Positions 18,042-28,622 of a stretch of DNA of 64,000 nucleotides are shown piece by piece. Where the stretch lies: positions 3,679,501-3,743,500 of the forward strand of contig NC_018010.1 of assembly GCF_000265405.1 (NCBI RefSeq). The letters are read 5' to 3'. The position numbers were made by a program, and so were the translations under genes. The stretch is from Belliella baltica DSM 15883 (lineage in GTDB: Bacteria; Bacteroidota; Bacteroidia; Cytophagales; Cyclobacteriaceae). The first letter of the stretch is position 1, and each line of letters begins with the position of its first letter. The notes under the pieces are model-generated. The model was not told the origin of the DNA and did no database searches. It saw nothing but the letters and a program-made list of their open reading frames with translations.

Positions 18042-19349
18042 ATGATCACAGCATCAGAAATCCAAAGTGTCAAGCAAAGATTTGGTATCATAGGAAATAG
18101 TCCATTACTTAATCACGCCATTCAAGTGGCGATGCAAGCTTCTCCTACCGATATGACAGTCTTGATCACTGGAGAGAGTGGAAGTGGTAAAGAATCCTTC
18201 TCAAAAATCATTCACTCTCTAAGTGTTCGAAAGCATGGGAAGTTTATCGCTATTAATTGTGGCGCCATCCCAGAAGGAACAATTGATTCAGAACTTTTTG
18301 GTCACGAAAAAGGATCTTTTACAGGCGCACATGAAGCAAGAAAAGGTTATTTTGAAGTAACTGATGGAGGTTCTATATTTTTAGACGAGATTGGGGAAAT
18401 GCCATTGGGGACACAAGCCAGATTACTACGAGTTTTGGAAAATGGTGAATTTATAAAAGTAGGTTCATCCAAAGTTCAAAAAACGAATGTAAGAGTGATC
18501 GCCGCCACAAACGTGAATTTGATAAAGGCCGTTGAAAAAGGAAAATTCAGAGAAGATCTATACTATCGCCTAAATACTGTTCCGATTTTTGTACCACCAC
18601 TTCGAGAGCGTGGTGAAGATATCGTTTTGTTATTCAGGAAATTCACGACTGATTTTTCGGAAAAATACAAGGTTAAACCGGTGTCTTTGGATGAAGATGC
18701 TAAAACACTGTTGATGAAATTCCCATTTCCTGGAAATATTAGACAATTAAAAAATCTGGCAGAACAAATATCATTATTAGAGCAAGAGAGAGAAATCGAT
18801 GCCGCTACACTAGGTAGATATTTACCAACAGAACAAACTAGACTCCCCGCAGCATATACTGGTTCGGGTTCTGGAAATGAAAGCAGCACTGACTTTTCAG
18901 AAAGAGATATTCTTTACAAAGTCCTTTTTGATATGAAAAAGGACATGCATGAACTGAAAAAACTTGTTTTAGAAAGCTACCAATCTGGTGGACTTAATTC
19001 CACAATAATTAATAAACATCAAAATCTTTTTGAAGATTTAGAATCGCCTGTTTCATTTGATGAATCAAAATCTAATGTGCCTGCTGTAAACATACCTTTG
19101 GTAATTGACTCAAAAAATAAAAGCAAGGATGATAATTTGGGAGATTACGAAGATGATTATGAAAATGAATCTATAGAAGACATCATTCATGAGGAAGATG
19201 ATAATTCGCTGTCGTTAGAGAAAAAAGAAAAAGAAATGATTATCAAAGCATTGAGAAAGCATAATAATAAAAGAAAATATGCCGCAGATGATCTTGGAAT
19301 CTCAGAAAGGACGTTATATAGAAAAATCAAACAGTATGACATCGATTAA
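18042..19349 (+). CDS. Sigma-54-dependent transcriptional activator without receiver domain
   Basis: 435 residues. The AAA+ domain starts almost at the N terminus: Walker A GESGSGKE (44-51), sigma-54 contact loop GSFTGA (91-96, a Ser variant of GAFTGA), Walker B GGSIFLDEIG (109-118), and the arginine-finger region FREDLYYRLN. Residues about 280-385 are a low-complexity acidic linker. The last ~45 residues are a Fis-type helix-turn-helix (KYAADDLGISERTLYRKIKQY). With no N-terminal sensor, its activity may depend on level or partner proteins. Starts 14 bases after miaB and overlaps the next gene. rpoN itself is not in the window. Confidence 0.93.
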   Translation: MITASEIQSVKQRFGIIGNSPLLNHAIQVAMQASPTDMTVLITGESGSGKESFSKIIHSLSVRKHGKFIAINCGAIPEGTIDSELFGHEKGSFTGAHEARKGYFEVTDGGSIFLDEIGEMPLGTQARLLRVLENGEFIKVGSSKVQKTNVRVIAATNVNLIKAVEKGKFREDLYYRLNTVPIFVPPLRERGEDIVLLFRKFTTDFSEKYKVKPVSLDEDAKTLLMKFPFPGNIRQLKNLAEQISLLEQEREIDAATLGRYLPTEQTRLPAAYTGSGSGNESSTDFSERDILYKVLFDMKKDMHELKKLVLESYQSGGLNSTIINKHQNLFEDLESPVSFDESKSNVPAVNIPLVIDSKNKSKDDNLGDYEDDYENESIEDIIHEEDDNSLSLEKKEKEMIIKALRKHNNKRKYAADDLGISERTLYRKIKQYDID

Positions 19350-19881
19350 AATACGAGAAAATGTCTTTTTGATGGTGATTCTTTTTATGCTTGGCATATC
19401 AGGATGCAGTGTCAGCTATAGTTTCACTGGTACCAATATCAATTATGATCTTACCAAAACTTTTTCCGTAGAAAATTTCTTTAACGATTCTGGAGGCGGC
19501 CCTGCCAATATGGAGCAGCAGTTTACTGAGTCTTTAAAAGATTTTTACCAAAGAAATACGCAACTAGAACTGGTAAGAAGCAATGGAGATATTCAATTGT
19601 CAGGTTCAATAACGAGGTATAACTTAACCCCACAAGCCACTGTCACGAGTACCGATCCCAATTCACCTGATCGAGCAGGACAGATGCGCTTGACCATTGT
19701 GGTTGAAGTAGAATATATAAATATGGCAGTAGAAGAAGAGAACTTGAAGAGAAGTTTTTCATTCTTTAGAGATTATGATCCGCGAACCACCTCGGTTTTA
19801 CAAGTTGAGAGTGTTTTAATTGAAGAGATTTTTGAAAACATCATTCAGGATGTTTTTACCGCAACAGTTGCCAATTGGTAA
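19336..19881 (+). CDS. lptE: LptE-like lipopolysaccharide-assembly lipoprotein
   Basis: Starting at ATG 19336 (MTSIKIRENVFLMVILFMLG) gives a signal peptide ending in lipobox GISGC; an earlier in-frame start at 19279 would lie inside the upstream gene. The mature ~155 residues begin SVSYSFTGTNI and carry FTESLKDFYQRNTQLELVRSNGDIQLSGSI, the LptE-like pattern of the Bacteroidota family in which a small alpha/beta domain plugs the LptD barrel. It overlaps the sigma-54 activator by 14 bases. The family call rests on pattern and synteny with secG, so the symbol is probable rather than certain. Confidence 0.8.
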   Translation: MTSIKIRENVFLMVILFMLGISGCSVSYSFTGTNINYDLTKTFSVENFFNDSGGGPANMEQQFTESLKDFYQRNTQLELVRSNGDIQLSGSITRYNLTPQATVTSTDPNSPDRAGQMRLTIVVEVEYINMAVEEENLKRSFSFFRDYDPRTTSVLQVESVLIEEIFENIIQDVFTATVANW

Positions 19882-19917
19882 AAATGCTTATATTCGGACA
19901 TCAGAATTATTAAAAAC

Positions 19918-20739
19918 GTGAACGCAGAACAATTTTTGAAAATAGTCAATCAGGGCGACAACCTGAATAGAGAGCAAGTAAATCAGCTTTTTAAGCTGCA
20001 TGAAAACTTCCCGTATTTTCAAATTCCAAATGTTTTGCTTGCGAAATATGAAAACAAAAAAAATAAAGATGCTGGTAGCGAATTTTTAGCTTGGTCCGCA
20101 ATCAATAGTCCAAATAGATCATGGCTCAAAAGATTGATTGAAGATCCAAATAGCATATCTGAATTATTTCAAGAAAATCAATCTCTTAGAATTGATCAAA
20201 CTACTGAGCAATCCCCAGATATAGAAGAGGAGGATACTGAAAGTGAACTAATTCCTAAACCCATACCAGAGCAAAATCCAACCCAGAGGGCAGGTTTATT
20301 GAAAAAACTTGGTGAAAACCTCACTACAAACTCAAATTCTGGAGAAAAGGAAAGCCAAGAGAAAAAGAAGGAAGTAAAAAAACCGAGAAAAAAACGACCA
20401 GGTTCGGATGACTTAATAGAGACGATTAAGAAAAAAGAAAAGAAAGAGATCGTAGATGAAAAGAAAAAAGAACAAATTGATATCATCAAATCCTTTAGTA
20501 AAAAAGAAATTAAATTAGCTACTATTAAAGAAATAGAAAACTTTCAAAAGCAAAGCGACCTTTCCGAAAACAGCACACAACTTAACCCAAATTTACTTTC
20601 TGAATCCTACGCAAAACTACTTTCTAAACAAGGGAAAAATAAAAAAGCCAAAGAAATTTATCAAAAATTAATGGTGAAATTTCCAAATAAAAGCACTTAC
20701 TTTGCGGACTTGATAAAAGAATTAGAAGAAAAAAGTTAA
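19918..20739 (+). CDS. Hypothetical protein with Lys/Glu-rich centre and C-terminal TPR-like repeat
   Basis: 273 residues from a GTG start at 19918; no better ATG nearby preserves the conserved-looking N terminus (NAEQFLKIVNQGDNLNREQVNQLFKLHENFPYFQIPNVLLAKYE). The middle (about 85-190) is highly charged and probably disordered. The end (SYAKLLSKQGKNKKAKEIYQKLMVKFPNKSTYFADLIKEL) looks like one TPR unit. No signal peptide. It lies between the lptE-like gene and secG with 4 bases to secG, so it belongs to the same transcript. Function unknown. Confidence 0.75.
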   Translation: MNAEQFLKIVNQGDNLNREQVNQLFKLHENFPYFQIPNVLLAKYENKKNKDAGSEFLAWSAINSPNRSWLKRLIEDPNSISELFQENQSLRIDQTTEQSPDIEEEDTESELIPKPIPEQNPTQRAGLLKKLGENLTTNSNSGEKESQEKKKEVKKPRKKRPGSDDLIETIKKKEKKEIVDEKKKEQIDIIKSFSKKEIKLATIKEIENFQKQSDLSENSTQLNPNLLSESYAKLLSKQGKNKKAKEIYQKLMVKFPNKSTYFADLIKELEEKS

Positions 20740-20743
20740 AAAT

Positions 20744-21139
20744 ATGTTTACCGTACTTATCAGCATTATAATCGTATTAGCAGTATTATTGGTTTTGGTG
20801 ATACTTTCACAGAATTCTAAAGGTGGAGTAGGTTCTGCTTTTGGTGGTGGTGCATCTCAAATTATGGGAGTAACTAAAACTGGAAATATCCTTGAAAAAT
20901 CAACATGGATTTTAGCACTTGCTATACTTGTGCTTTCATTAGGTTCTTCTGCTTTTTATACTTCTTCCAGTGTTGATTCTTTCAGTTCTCCAAATATCGA
21001 AAGTGCAAAACAACAAGTTGTAATGCCTCAATTCGATAACAGTGGAGAAGGAGAAAGTTTATTACCTTCTACTCCTTCAGAGGAGACCACAACCGAAGAA
21101 GGAAACCCTACAGAAGAAGAAACAACTGAAGAAAACTAA
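20744..21139 (+). CDS. secG: Preprotein translocase subunit SecG
   Basis: 131 residues. Two membrane helices (about 2-20 and 54-72) flank the conserved loop SQNSKGGVGSAFGGGASQIMG, the SecG hallmark, here followed by GVTKTGNILEKSTWILA. After residue ~75 an acidic Thr/Glu-rich tail of about 55 residues (EETTTEEGNPTEEE) extends the usual ~75-110-residue protein, as seen in other Bacteroidota. SecG assists SecYEG-driven export. A strong terminator follows at 21158. Confidence 0.95.
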   Translation: MFTVLISIIIVLAVLLVLVILSQNSKGGVGSAFGGGASQIMGVTKTGNILEKSTWILALAILVLSLGSSAFYTSSSVDSFSSPNIESAKQQVVMPQFDNSGEGESLLPSTPSEETTTEEGNPTEEETTEEN

Positions 21140-21157
21140 ACCGAATCAAATTATATC

Positions 21158-21188
21158 AAAAGCCCTGCTGAAAAGTAGGGCTTTTTTT
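21158..21188. terminator. Intrinsic terminator after secG
   Basis: AAAAGCCCTGCT pairs with AGTAGGGCTTTT (one G-T wobble) around GAAA, with T-runs on both strands; it also sits at the end of the convergent gene at 21187. Confidence 0.92.
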
Positions 21189-21894
21189 ATTCTACATTTT
21201 TCAATAGAAGCCTTTTACTAATAGGAATCAAACTTTCTTGAAGTGGAATTTCACAGTTGGAATGAATTCGATATGTAGCAGGATTTGGAAGTTCTCTAAA
21301 CTCTTTGACCAAACTCATTTTGATCTGCTCAAAAGTATTTGAAATAGACAAATGAACATTTTTTATGAATTGAAGCATCACGCTTTTAAATCGATCTTTG
21401 CTATTTTGAAAAAGACTAACTTTGTATTTATAAATAAACACCTCTTTAGACTTTTCTTGAGAAAGCATCACATAGCCTTCATTTTGATATAAAGGAGAAA
21501 TCCCAATAGGTTCAATCAGCATTTCACTTTCAAGAAAATCATAAATATCCTTTCCCTCTTCGATATGATTTTTCAATAGAGGCAAAGCATACTGTACGAT
21601 TTCCTCCAGCTGCTTCATCGTTTCATCAGGTATGAAGATAGGCTTATATTCAAGTTTCATCGTTTTTAAATCTGGACCTTCTAAGAGTTTTGGGAAAGCA
21701 GCTTTCAATTTTTCTCTGTCCTCTTCGAAAGATTTCAATTTACTATAATGATGAATTAAGTCTGCGAGTGGAGGGTATAATTTGACTTGCTTGAAATTCT
21801 CTCCGACTTCTTTAAGATAAGCGAGAAGAAGGTACTTTTTGTATTCGAAATCAATCCAACCTTCCGTGATCCAGTTTTCTGACAAATTTTTCAT
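21187..21894 (-). CDS. Conserved hypothetical protein (235 aa)
   Basis: A soluble 235-residue protein beginning MKNLSENWITEGWIDFEYKK, with regular helical segments (LKEVGENFKQVKLYPPLADLIHHYSKL, then MKQLEEIVQYALPLLKNHIEEGKDIYDFLE) and a beta-prone centre (GYVMLSQEKSKEVFIYKYKVSLF). No signal peptide or membrane helix, and no motif I can name. Divergent from groES and convergent with secG. It reads as a genuine coding gene with clean start, stop and shared terminator, but no function can be offered. Confidence 0.75.
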   Translation of the reverse strand: MKNLSENWITEGWIDFEYKKYLLLAYLKEVGENFKQVKLYPPLADLIHHYSKLKSFEEDREKLKAAFPKLLEGPDLKTMKLEYKPIFIPDETMKQLEEIVQYALPLLKNHIEEGKDIYDFLESEMLIEPIGISPLYQNEGYVMLSQEKSKEVFIYKYKVSLFQNSKDRFKSVMLQFIKNVHLSISNTFEQIKMSLVKEFRELPNPATYRIHSNCEIPLQESLIPISKRLLLKNVE

Positions 21895-22115
21895 AGACTA
21901 CAGATTTGTAGAAAATTTAAGAAAAAAAACTGACATCAATAAAAATGTATTCCGAAAAATTGACAGCCAAATTTTAAAAAAATACTTCCCTGACAGCCGG
22001 ACAAAAAAGAATCCCGACTTTATGTCAGGAAAAATACATCTATCTCATTTGGCATAAAAAGTGAAACAGGGAGTTACAGTAAATTTTAGAACTAACTTTA
22101 ATAAAAATTATAACT

Positions 22116-22394
22116 ATGTCAAACGTGAACATCAAACCTCTTGCAGATAGAGTTCTGGTAGAACCTGCTGCAGCAGAAGAAAAAACCGCTTCTGGTCTTT
22201 ACATCCCAGATACTGCTAAAGAAAAGCCTCAAAAAGGTACAGTTGTAGCCGTAGGTGGTGGCAAAAAAGATGAACCCTTGACTGTAAAAGTGGGTGATAC
22301 TGTATTGTATGGCAAGTATGCTGGCACAGAACTTTCCGTGGAAGGAAAAGATTTTCTTATCATGAGAGAAGCAGACATCTTTGCAATCCTATAA
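22116..22394 (+). CDS. groES: Co-chaperonin GroES
   Basis: 92 residues with the complete GroES pattern: [12 protein letters not shown] at the start, the mobile loop [21 protein letters not shown] (about 21-41) that docks on Gro[17 protein letters not shown], and [10 protein letters not shown] at the end. It caps GroEL and closes the folding chamber. groEL follows after 113 bases. The 220-base upstream region has no CIRCE repeat that I can find, so heat control, if any, must use another signal. Confidence 0.97.
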   Translation: MSNVNIKPLADRVLVEPAAAEEKTASGLYIPDTAKEKPQKGTVVAVGGGKKDEPLTVKVGDTVLYGKYAGTELSVEGKDFLIMREADIFAIL

Positions 22395-22504
22395 TCTATT
22401 TTTGTTTTAGATTTTTTCATCAAGCTATGTTAGCCAAAAAGAATCTATAACAAATCAGATTAATAATCATCTAATTCAATACAATCAAAAACTTAAAGAA
22501 TTAA

Positions 22505-24136
<1,632 letters not shown>

Positions 24137-24158
24137 TTCAAGCCTAAACAAATAATAG

Positions 24159-24188
24159 AAAGGGAAATCATAATGGTTTCCCTTTTTT
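24159..24188 (+). terminator. Intrinsic terminator after groEL
   Basis: AAAGGGAAA (24159-24167) pairs with TTTCCCTTT (24177-24185), 9-base loop, followed by further T. Confidence 0.85.
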
Positions 24189-24330
24189 CATTTATAAAAT
24201 TGCCCTTCTCTAACAATTACTTAAATAATTGAAGGGAAAATACAAACATTCTATTTTTATCGTAAGATTATAATTGTAATTTAGTCCGCGTATTAAAATC
24301 AAAAAATAACTTTTCTTACCGTTAGACTTA

Positions 24331-24705
24331 ATGCATTCATATTACTCAATTATTTTAATTGATGATGACCCAATCAATAACTTGATCAACAAGCGATTGA
24401 TATCCAAATTGGATATTGCAGATCAAGTTGAAGAGTTTTTGGAAGCAGAAAAAGCCCTAGCTCGGATTCAAAGCCTCACTGAATCAGAAAATACTCTAAT
24501 TCTTTTGGATATCAATATGCCCGTTATGAATGGATGGGATTTTTTGAATGCTTATCTAAAGAAATTTAATGGCCGAAATGATAGAATAATTATGCTTTCG
24601 AGTTCCATAGATTTTCAAGATCGACAAAAAGCTAAGCAATTTACATGTGTGGAAGGATTTATTGAAAAGCCATTGACTCCAGAAAAATTCAAAAATCTTC
24701 TTTAA
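24331..24705 (+). CDS. Single-domain response regulator
   Basis: 124 residues, one receiver domain and no output domain. Acidic pocket DDD at 11-13, phospho-acceptor Asp60 (LILLDINMPVMNGW), conserved Ser near 90 (MLSSS), and Lys113 (EKPLTPEKF). Its sequence group (IDDDPINNLINKRL) is the Bacteroidota CheY-like set that usually works in phosphorelays with hybrid kinases encoded elsewhere. It ends one base before corA begins, so the two are probably co-transcribed; a functional link is not implied by that alone. Confidence 0.92.
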   Translation: MHSYYSIILIDDDPINNLINKRLISKLDIADQVEEFLEAEKALARIQSLTESENTLILLDINMPVMNGWDFLNAYLKKFNGRNDRIIMLSSSIDFQDRQKAKQFTCVEGFIEKPLTPEKFKNLL

Positions 24706-24706
24706 C

Positions 24707-25714
24707 ATGAGCCTGGAACCAACATCATATTCTGATAGAAGTTTAGAATTATATGTTTTCGGAGAGAATCATTTTGAGAAATATCATCTCAAAACCATTG
24801 CTGAATTAGAGGAAAAAATTCACCCCGAAAAAAAATGTTGGCTCAATATTTATAAAAAGAATGATAATACTATTTTTCAAGAGATATGTCAGCATTTTGA
24901 TATTCACCCAGTAGCGTTTGATGACATAGACAATCTTCAACAAAGACCAAAACTAGAGGACTTTGATAATTTTATTTTGATTGTGAGCAAAATGCTCTAC
25001 ACTAGAAGTGATATCGATCACTTGGAAGTCGAACAGGTCAGCATAGCATTCAATAAGCACCTAATCATTACCTTTCAGGAAAATGAATATGATATTTTTG
25101 ATCCAATTCGAATCAGGCTAGAAAATCCAAATGGTAAAATGCGAAAATTAGCCTCTGATTACTTTGTATATACCCTACTCGATACAATCATAGATCAATA
25201 TTATATCATTTTAGAATTGATCAGTGATCAAATTGAAAAGCTTGAAGACGAGATCATTAGTCAAGATAAGAAAATCGAATTAGTCGATATTTATAGACAA
25301 AGAAAAACACTCCAAGAAATCAAAAAAAACATCTGGCCTACTCGGGAATTGGTATCTGCTTGGAGAAAATCAGATAGCTCATTTGTAACAAAAAAGACAA
25401 CACCATTTGTCAATGATCTTTACGAAAACACAGTAGAAATTATAGAAAACCTTGAAATGCAGAGGGAATCAATCACAACTTTGGTTGAAATCTTTATGAC
25501 AAATATCAGCTTGAAGCAAAACGAGGTCATGAAAACGTTAACTATAATTGCAACAATTTTTATCCCTTTAACTTTTATAGCAGGCGTATATGGAATGAAT
25601 TTCGAATACATGCCAGAGCTAGGTTGGAAATATGGCTATTTCACTAGTTGGATATTTTTTATAATAGTTTCTATCGTAATGGCAATATATTTCAAAAGAA
25701 AAAAGTGGTTTTAG
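24707..25714 (+). CDS. corA: CorA family magnesium/cobalt transporter
   Basis: 335 residues: a long cytoplasmic N-terminal domain ending in the helical funnel (DQIEKLEDEIISQDKKIELVDIYRQRKTL), then two C-terminal membrane helices joined by the selectivity motif GMNFEYMPEL (GMN at 296-298). The second helix ends with a basic KRKKWF tail. Forms a pentameric Mg2+ channel in the inner membrane. Starts directly after the response-regulator stop. Confidence 0.95.
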   Translation: MSLEPTSYSDRSLELYVFGENHFEKYHLKTIAELEEKIHPEKKCWLNIYKKNDNTIFQEICQHFDIHPVAFDDIDNLQQRPKLEDFDNFILIVSKMLYTRSDIDHLEVEQVSIAFNKHLIITFQENEYDIFDPIRIRLENPNGKMRKLASDYFVYTLLDTIIDQYYIILELISDQIEKLEDEIISQDKKIELVDIYRQRKTLQEIKKNIWPTRELVSAWRKSDSSFVTKKTTPFVNDLYENTVEIIENLEMQRESITTLVEIFMTNISLKQNEVMKTLTIIATIFIPLTFIAGVYGMNFEYMPELGWKYGYFTSWIFFIIVSIVMAIYFKRKKWF

Positions 25715-25794
25715 CATTATCCTCAATTAAAAACCTATTTCATTAGCACTCTTTAATAATAAAGCTAATTTTGTAATGATATTTCAAAACAAAC

Positions 25795-26877
25795 ATGAAT
25801 TCATTGCAATATTGTGTAATAAAGATAGGCTCTAATGTACTAACTCAAGAGGATGGAAATCCAGATTTATCTAGAATTCAGCATCTCGTTTTCCAAATTA
25901 CTTTTCTTCGTCAACAACAAATCAAAGTTATTTTAGTCAGTTCCGGTGCTGTTGCATTTGGAAAAAAAGAAATTCAGCTTCCTGAAAAGTTAAATCCAAT
26001 TCTAAAAAAGCAAATTTGGTCATCAACTGGACAAATTGAGCTTATTCAAACTTATAAAATGTTGTTTAAAGAGCATGGAATTCAAGTTTCACAAATCTTG
26101 GTGACTAAAGAAGATTTTAGGGATCGGAAGCATTTTCTCAATATGAAAAACTGTATTCAAGGTCTAGTTTCACAAGATATCCTACCAATTATAAACGAAA
26201 ATGATTCAGTCGCCATCACGGAATTGATGTTTACCGACAATGATGAATTAGCTAGTTTAACAGCCGCTATGGTCAACGCCGACTCCCTCGTCCTACTCAC
26301 CAACGTAAATGGAATCTACACAGGAGTACCAGAAGAAAAAGGCTCTAAACTGATCAAGTATGTTGGGCGAGAAACAAATGATTTATCATCTTTCATTTCT
26401 GCCTCAAAATCCTCATTTGGCAGAGGCGGAATGTTGACAAAGCTCAACATGGCTAAAAAATCAGCAGATTTAGGTATTCAGGTTTTCATTGCAAATGGCA
26501 AAAAAACAAATATCCTAGAAGATATTTTTTTAAAAAAGGGAGAGTACACCTTTTTTGAACCAAACAGGTCAAAACAAAGTACCAAAAAATGGCTCGCACA
26601 TGGTGAGCGATATTTTGTTGCAGAAATCATCATCAATGAAGGTGCGAAAACAACGCTATTTAATCAAAAAATAGCCAGCCTTCTTCCAGTTGGAATTATA
26701 ATGATATCTGGAGAATTTAAAAAAGGTGACATCCTTTGCATAAAAGACAATTCAGGAAATTTGATTGGACTGGGTCGTGCTGAATACAATTCAATCGTAG
26801 CAAAAGAAAAAATAGGACTGAAAAACCAAAAGCCAATCATCCATTACGACTACCTTTATTTAATTCATCATGACTGA
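25795..26877 (+). CDS. proB: Glutamate 5-kinase
   Basis: 360 residues. N-terminal amino-acid-kinase domain: VIKIGSNVLT, ILVSSGAVAFGKKEI, NENDSVAITELMFTDNDELASLTAAMVNADSLVLLTNVNGIY, and GRGGMLTKLNMAKKSADLGI. A C-terminal PUA domain covers about 270-360. Phosphorylates glutamate in the first step of proline synthesis. A TAATTTTG box at 25766-25773 is a possible promoter but lacks a good -33 partner. proA overlaps its end by 8 bases. Confidence 0.96.
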   Translation: MNSLQYCVIKIGSNVLTQEDGNPDLSRIQHLVFQITFLRQQQIKVILVSSGAVAFGKKEIQLPEKLNPILKKQIWSSTGQIELIQTYKMLFKEHGIQVSQILVTKEDFRDRKHFLNMKNCIQGLVSQDILPIINENDSVAITELMFTDNDELASLTAAMVNADSLVLLTNVNGIYTGVPEEKGSKLIKYVGRETNDLSSFISASKSSFGRGGMLTKLNMAKKSADLGIQVFIANGKKTNILEDIFLKKGEYTFFEPNRSKQSTKKWLAHGERYFVAEIIINEGAKTTLFNQKIASLLPVGIIMISGEFKKGDILCIKDNSGNLIGLGRAEYNSIVAKEKIGLKNQKPIIHYDYLYLIHHD

Positions 26878-28108
26878 TCTTCAAAAACAATTTTACACTG
26901 TTCAAAAATCAGCCAAAAAGTTAAACCAGCTCAGCGAACAACAAATCAAAGGAACCTTAGATTCTTTGGTAGAATTGACCTTAGAGCATATTGATACTAT
27001 TATTGAAGCCAATCAAAAAGACTTGGCTAAATTACACGTAAACGATCCAAAATATGATCGGCTAAAACTCACAAAAGAAAGAATTCAGGGAATCATTGAA
27101 GAGATTAAACAAGTAAAAAGTTTGGAGAATCCTTTGGGTAGAATTCTCGAAGAAAAAATTCTAGAAAACGATTTACATTTAAAAAAGGTAGCAGTTCCCC
27201 TTGGTGTCATTGGAATCATATATGAAGCTCGTCCAAATGTAACATTTGATGTATTTTGTATTGCTTTGAAGTCTGGAAATGGATTGATTTTGAAAGGAAG
27301 TACTGATGCTGAATATTCAAATCAAGCCATCATGAAATTGATCCATCAAGCGCTTCTGTCAAATGATATTCCTGAAAACGCATTCTTATTACTTCCTTCT
27401 GATCGCAGTGCCACTTTTTCGCTCCTACAAGCTGTTGGATTTGTAGACCTTATCATCCCAAGAGGCAGTCAAAAACTCATAGAATATGTACGATCAAATT
27501 CAAAAGTTCCTGTGATCGAAACAGGAGCAGGAATAGTCCATATCTATTTTGATAAATCAGGTGATTTAGAAAAAGGAAAATTAATATTATTCAATTCAAA
27601 AACAAGAAGACCGAGTGTCTGTAATAGCTTGGACTGTTTGATCATTCATGAAAAACGCTTATCCGATATCAATGAATTAGTCAAAAATCTATTAAATAAC
27701 GAGGTGCGAATATTTGCTGATGAAAAATCTTATAAAGCTTTAGATCAACATCCTTTAATTCAGGCAGCTAATGAAAGTCATTTTGGAACGGAATTTTTAT
27801 CCTTAAAAATGGCCATTAAAACAGTAGCAAGTCTTGATGAAGCTCTTGAGCATATCGATCTATACAGTTCTAAACACAGTGAAGCAATTATTTCAGAGGA
27901 TTCTCAAAGTACAGAAAAGTTTTTGAACCTAGTAGATGCAGCAGCAGTTTATTCAAACGCTTCAACAGCGTTTACAGATGGAAATCAATTCGGAATGGGT
28001 GCTGAAATTGGTATCAGCACACAGAAGCTTCATGCTAGAGGACCAATGTCTCTACGAGAATTGACCAGTTACAAATGGATCATCGAAGGAAATGGTCAAA
28101 TCAGGTAG
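26870..28108 (+). CDS. proA: Gamma-glutamyl phosphate reductase
   Basis: 412 residues of the aldehyde-dehydrogenase superfamily: VPLGVIGIIYEARPNVTFDVFCIALKSGNG, the RPSVCNSLDCLIIH segment with the catalytic Cys (SVCNSLD), and DAAAVYSNASTAFTDGNQFGMGAEIGISTQKLHARGPM near the C terminus. Reduces glutamyl-5-phosphate to the semialdehyde that cyclises to P5C. The 8-base overlap with proB means translational coupling. proC is not nearby. Confidence 0.97.
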   Translation: MTDLQKQFYTVQKSAKKLNQLSEQQIKGTLDSLVELTLEHIDTIIEANQKDLAKLHVNDPKYDRLKLTKERIQGIIEEIKQVKSLENPLGRILEEKILENDLHLKKVAVPLGVIGIIYEARPNVTFDVFCIALKSGNGLILKGSTDAEYSNQAIMKLIHQALLSNDIPENAFLLLPSDRSATFSLLQAVGFVDLIIPRGSQKLIEYVRSNSKVPVIETGAGIVHIYFDKSGDLEKGKLILFNSKTRRPSVCNSLDCLIIHEKRLSDINELVKNLLNNEVRIFADEKSYKALDQHPLIQAANESHFGTEFLSLKMAIKTVASLDEALEHIDLYSSKHSEAIISEDSQSTEKFLNLVDAAAVYSNASTAFTDGNQFGMGAEIGISTQKLHARGPMSLRELTSYKWIIEGNGQIR

Positions 28109-28114
28109 AAGTAT

Positions 28115-28570
28115 CTATTTTTGATCCCAATTGGGATTATAAGATAATTTCCCTAGTCCATATAAGTAAAGAACTTTTGAATATCGTAAAAATGCTGGAA
28201 GTAGAAGTAAGTTAGCCATTAGGACTGTAGCAACATATACCCACACATCAGGATCATCAAAAAGGTAATTGAGAATAATTAGGACGTTAACGACCAAAGC
28301 AACTGAAAAGGCATAGCTAATATACATCGCTCCATAAAAAAAATCTGGTTCCGGAACTAAAGTGGCATTACATACAGGGCAGTTAGAATGAACATCAGAC
28401 AACTTTCTATAACTCAACATTGAAGTTGGAAATAGCTTTCCTTCTCTGCACCTTGGACAGCAACCTTTAAGCATTGCTGCTCCCAAACTCTTGTTTTTCA
28501 TCTCTTTTAATCTTTGCTCAAAGATACTAAAAATAGCCGATTTGGATGTAATTTTAGCTACTTTCACCAC
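28115..28570 (-). CDS. DUF983 family membrane protein
   Basis: 151 residues. A zinc-ribbon-like N-terminal part (MLKGCCPRCREGKLFPTS, then NCPVCNATLVPEPDFFYGAMYISYAFS) precedes two membrane helices (about 85-106 and 112-130). DUF983 proteins are common in Bacteroidota and Alphaproteobacteria, with no proven function. The first ~25 residues before MKNKSLGAAML may be extra: an ATG at about 28501 is a plausible alternative start. Convergent with proA and divergent from the next gene. Confidence 0.85.
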   Translation of the reverse strand: MVKVAKITSKSAIFSIFEQRLKEMKNKSLGAAMLKGCCPRCREGKLFPTSMLSYRKLSDVHSNCPVCNATLVPEPDFFYGAMYISYAFSVALVVNVLIILNYLFDDPDVWVYVATVLMANLLLLPAFLRYSKVLYLYGLGKLSYNPNWDQK

Positions 28571-28622
28571 TCAAACGAAGACTTAAATTCTATTTATTTA
28601 TTAAAAAAAGTATATTTGTAGC

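Noticed and set aside
21895..22115. CIRCE or other inverted heat-shock operator upstream of groES
   Set aside because: No TTAGCACTC-N9-GAGTGCTAA-like repeat or other convincing operator was found; only weak GACAGCC direct repeats.
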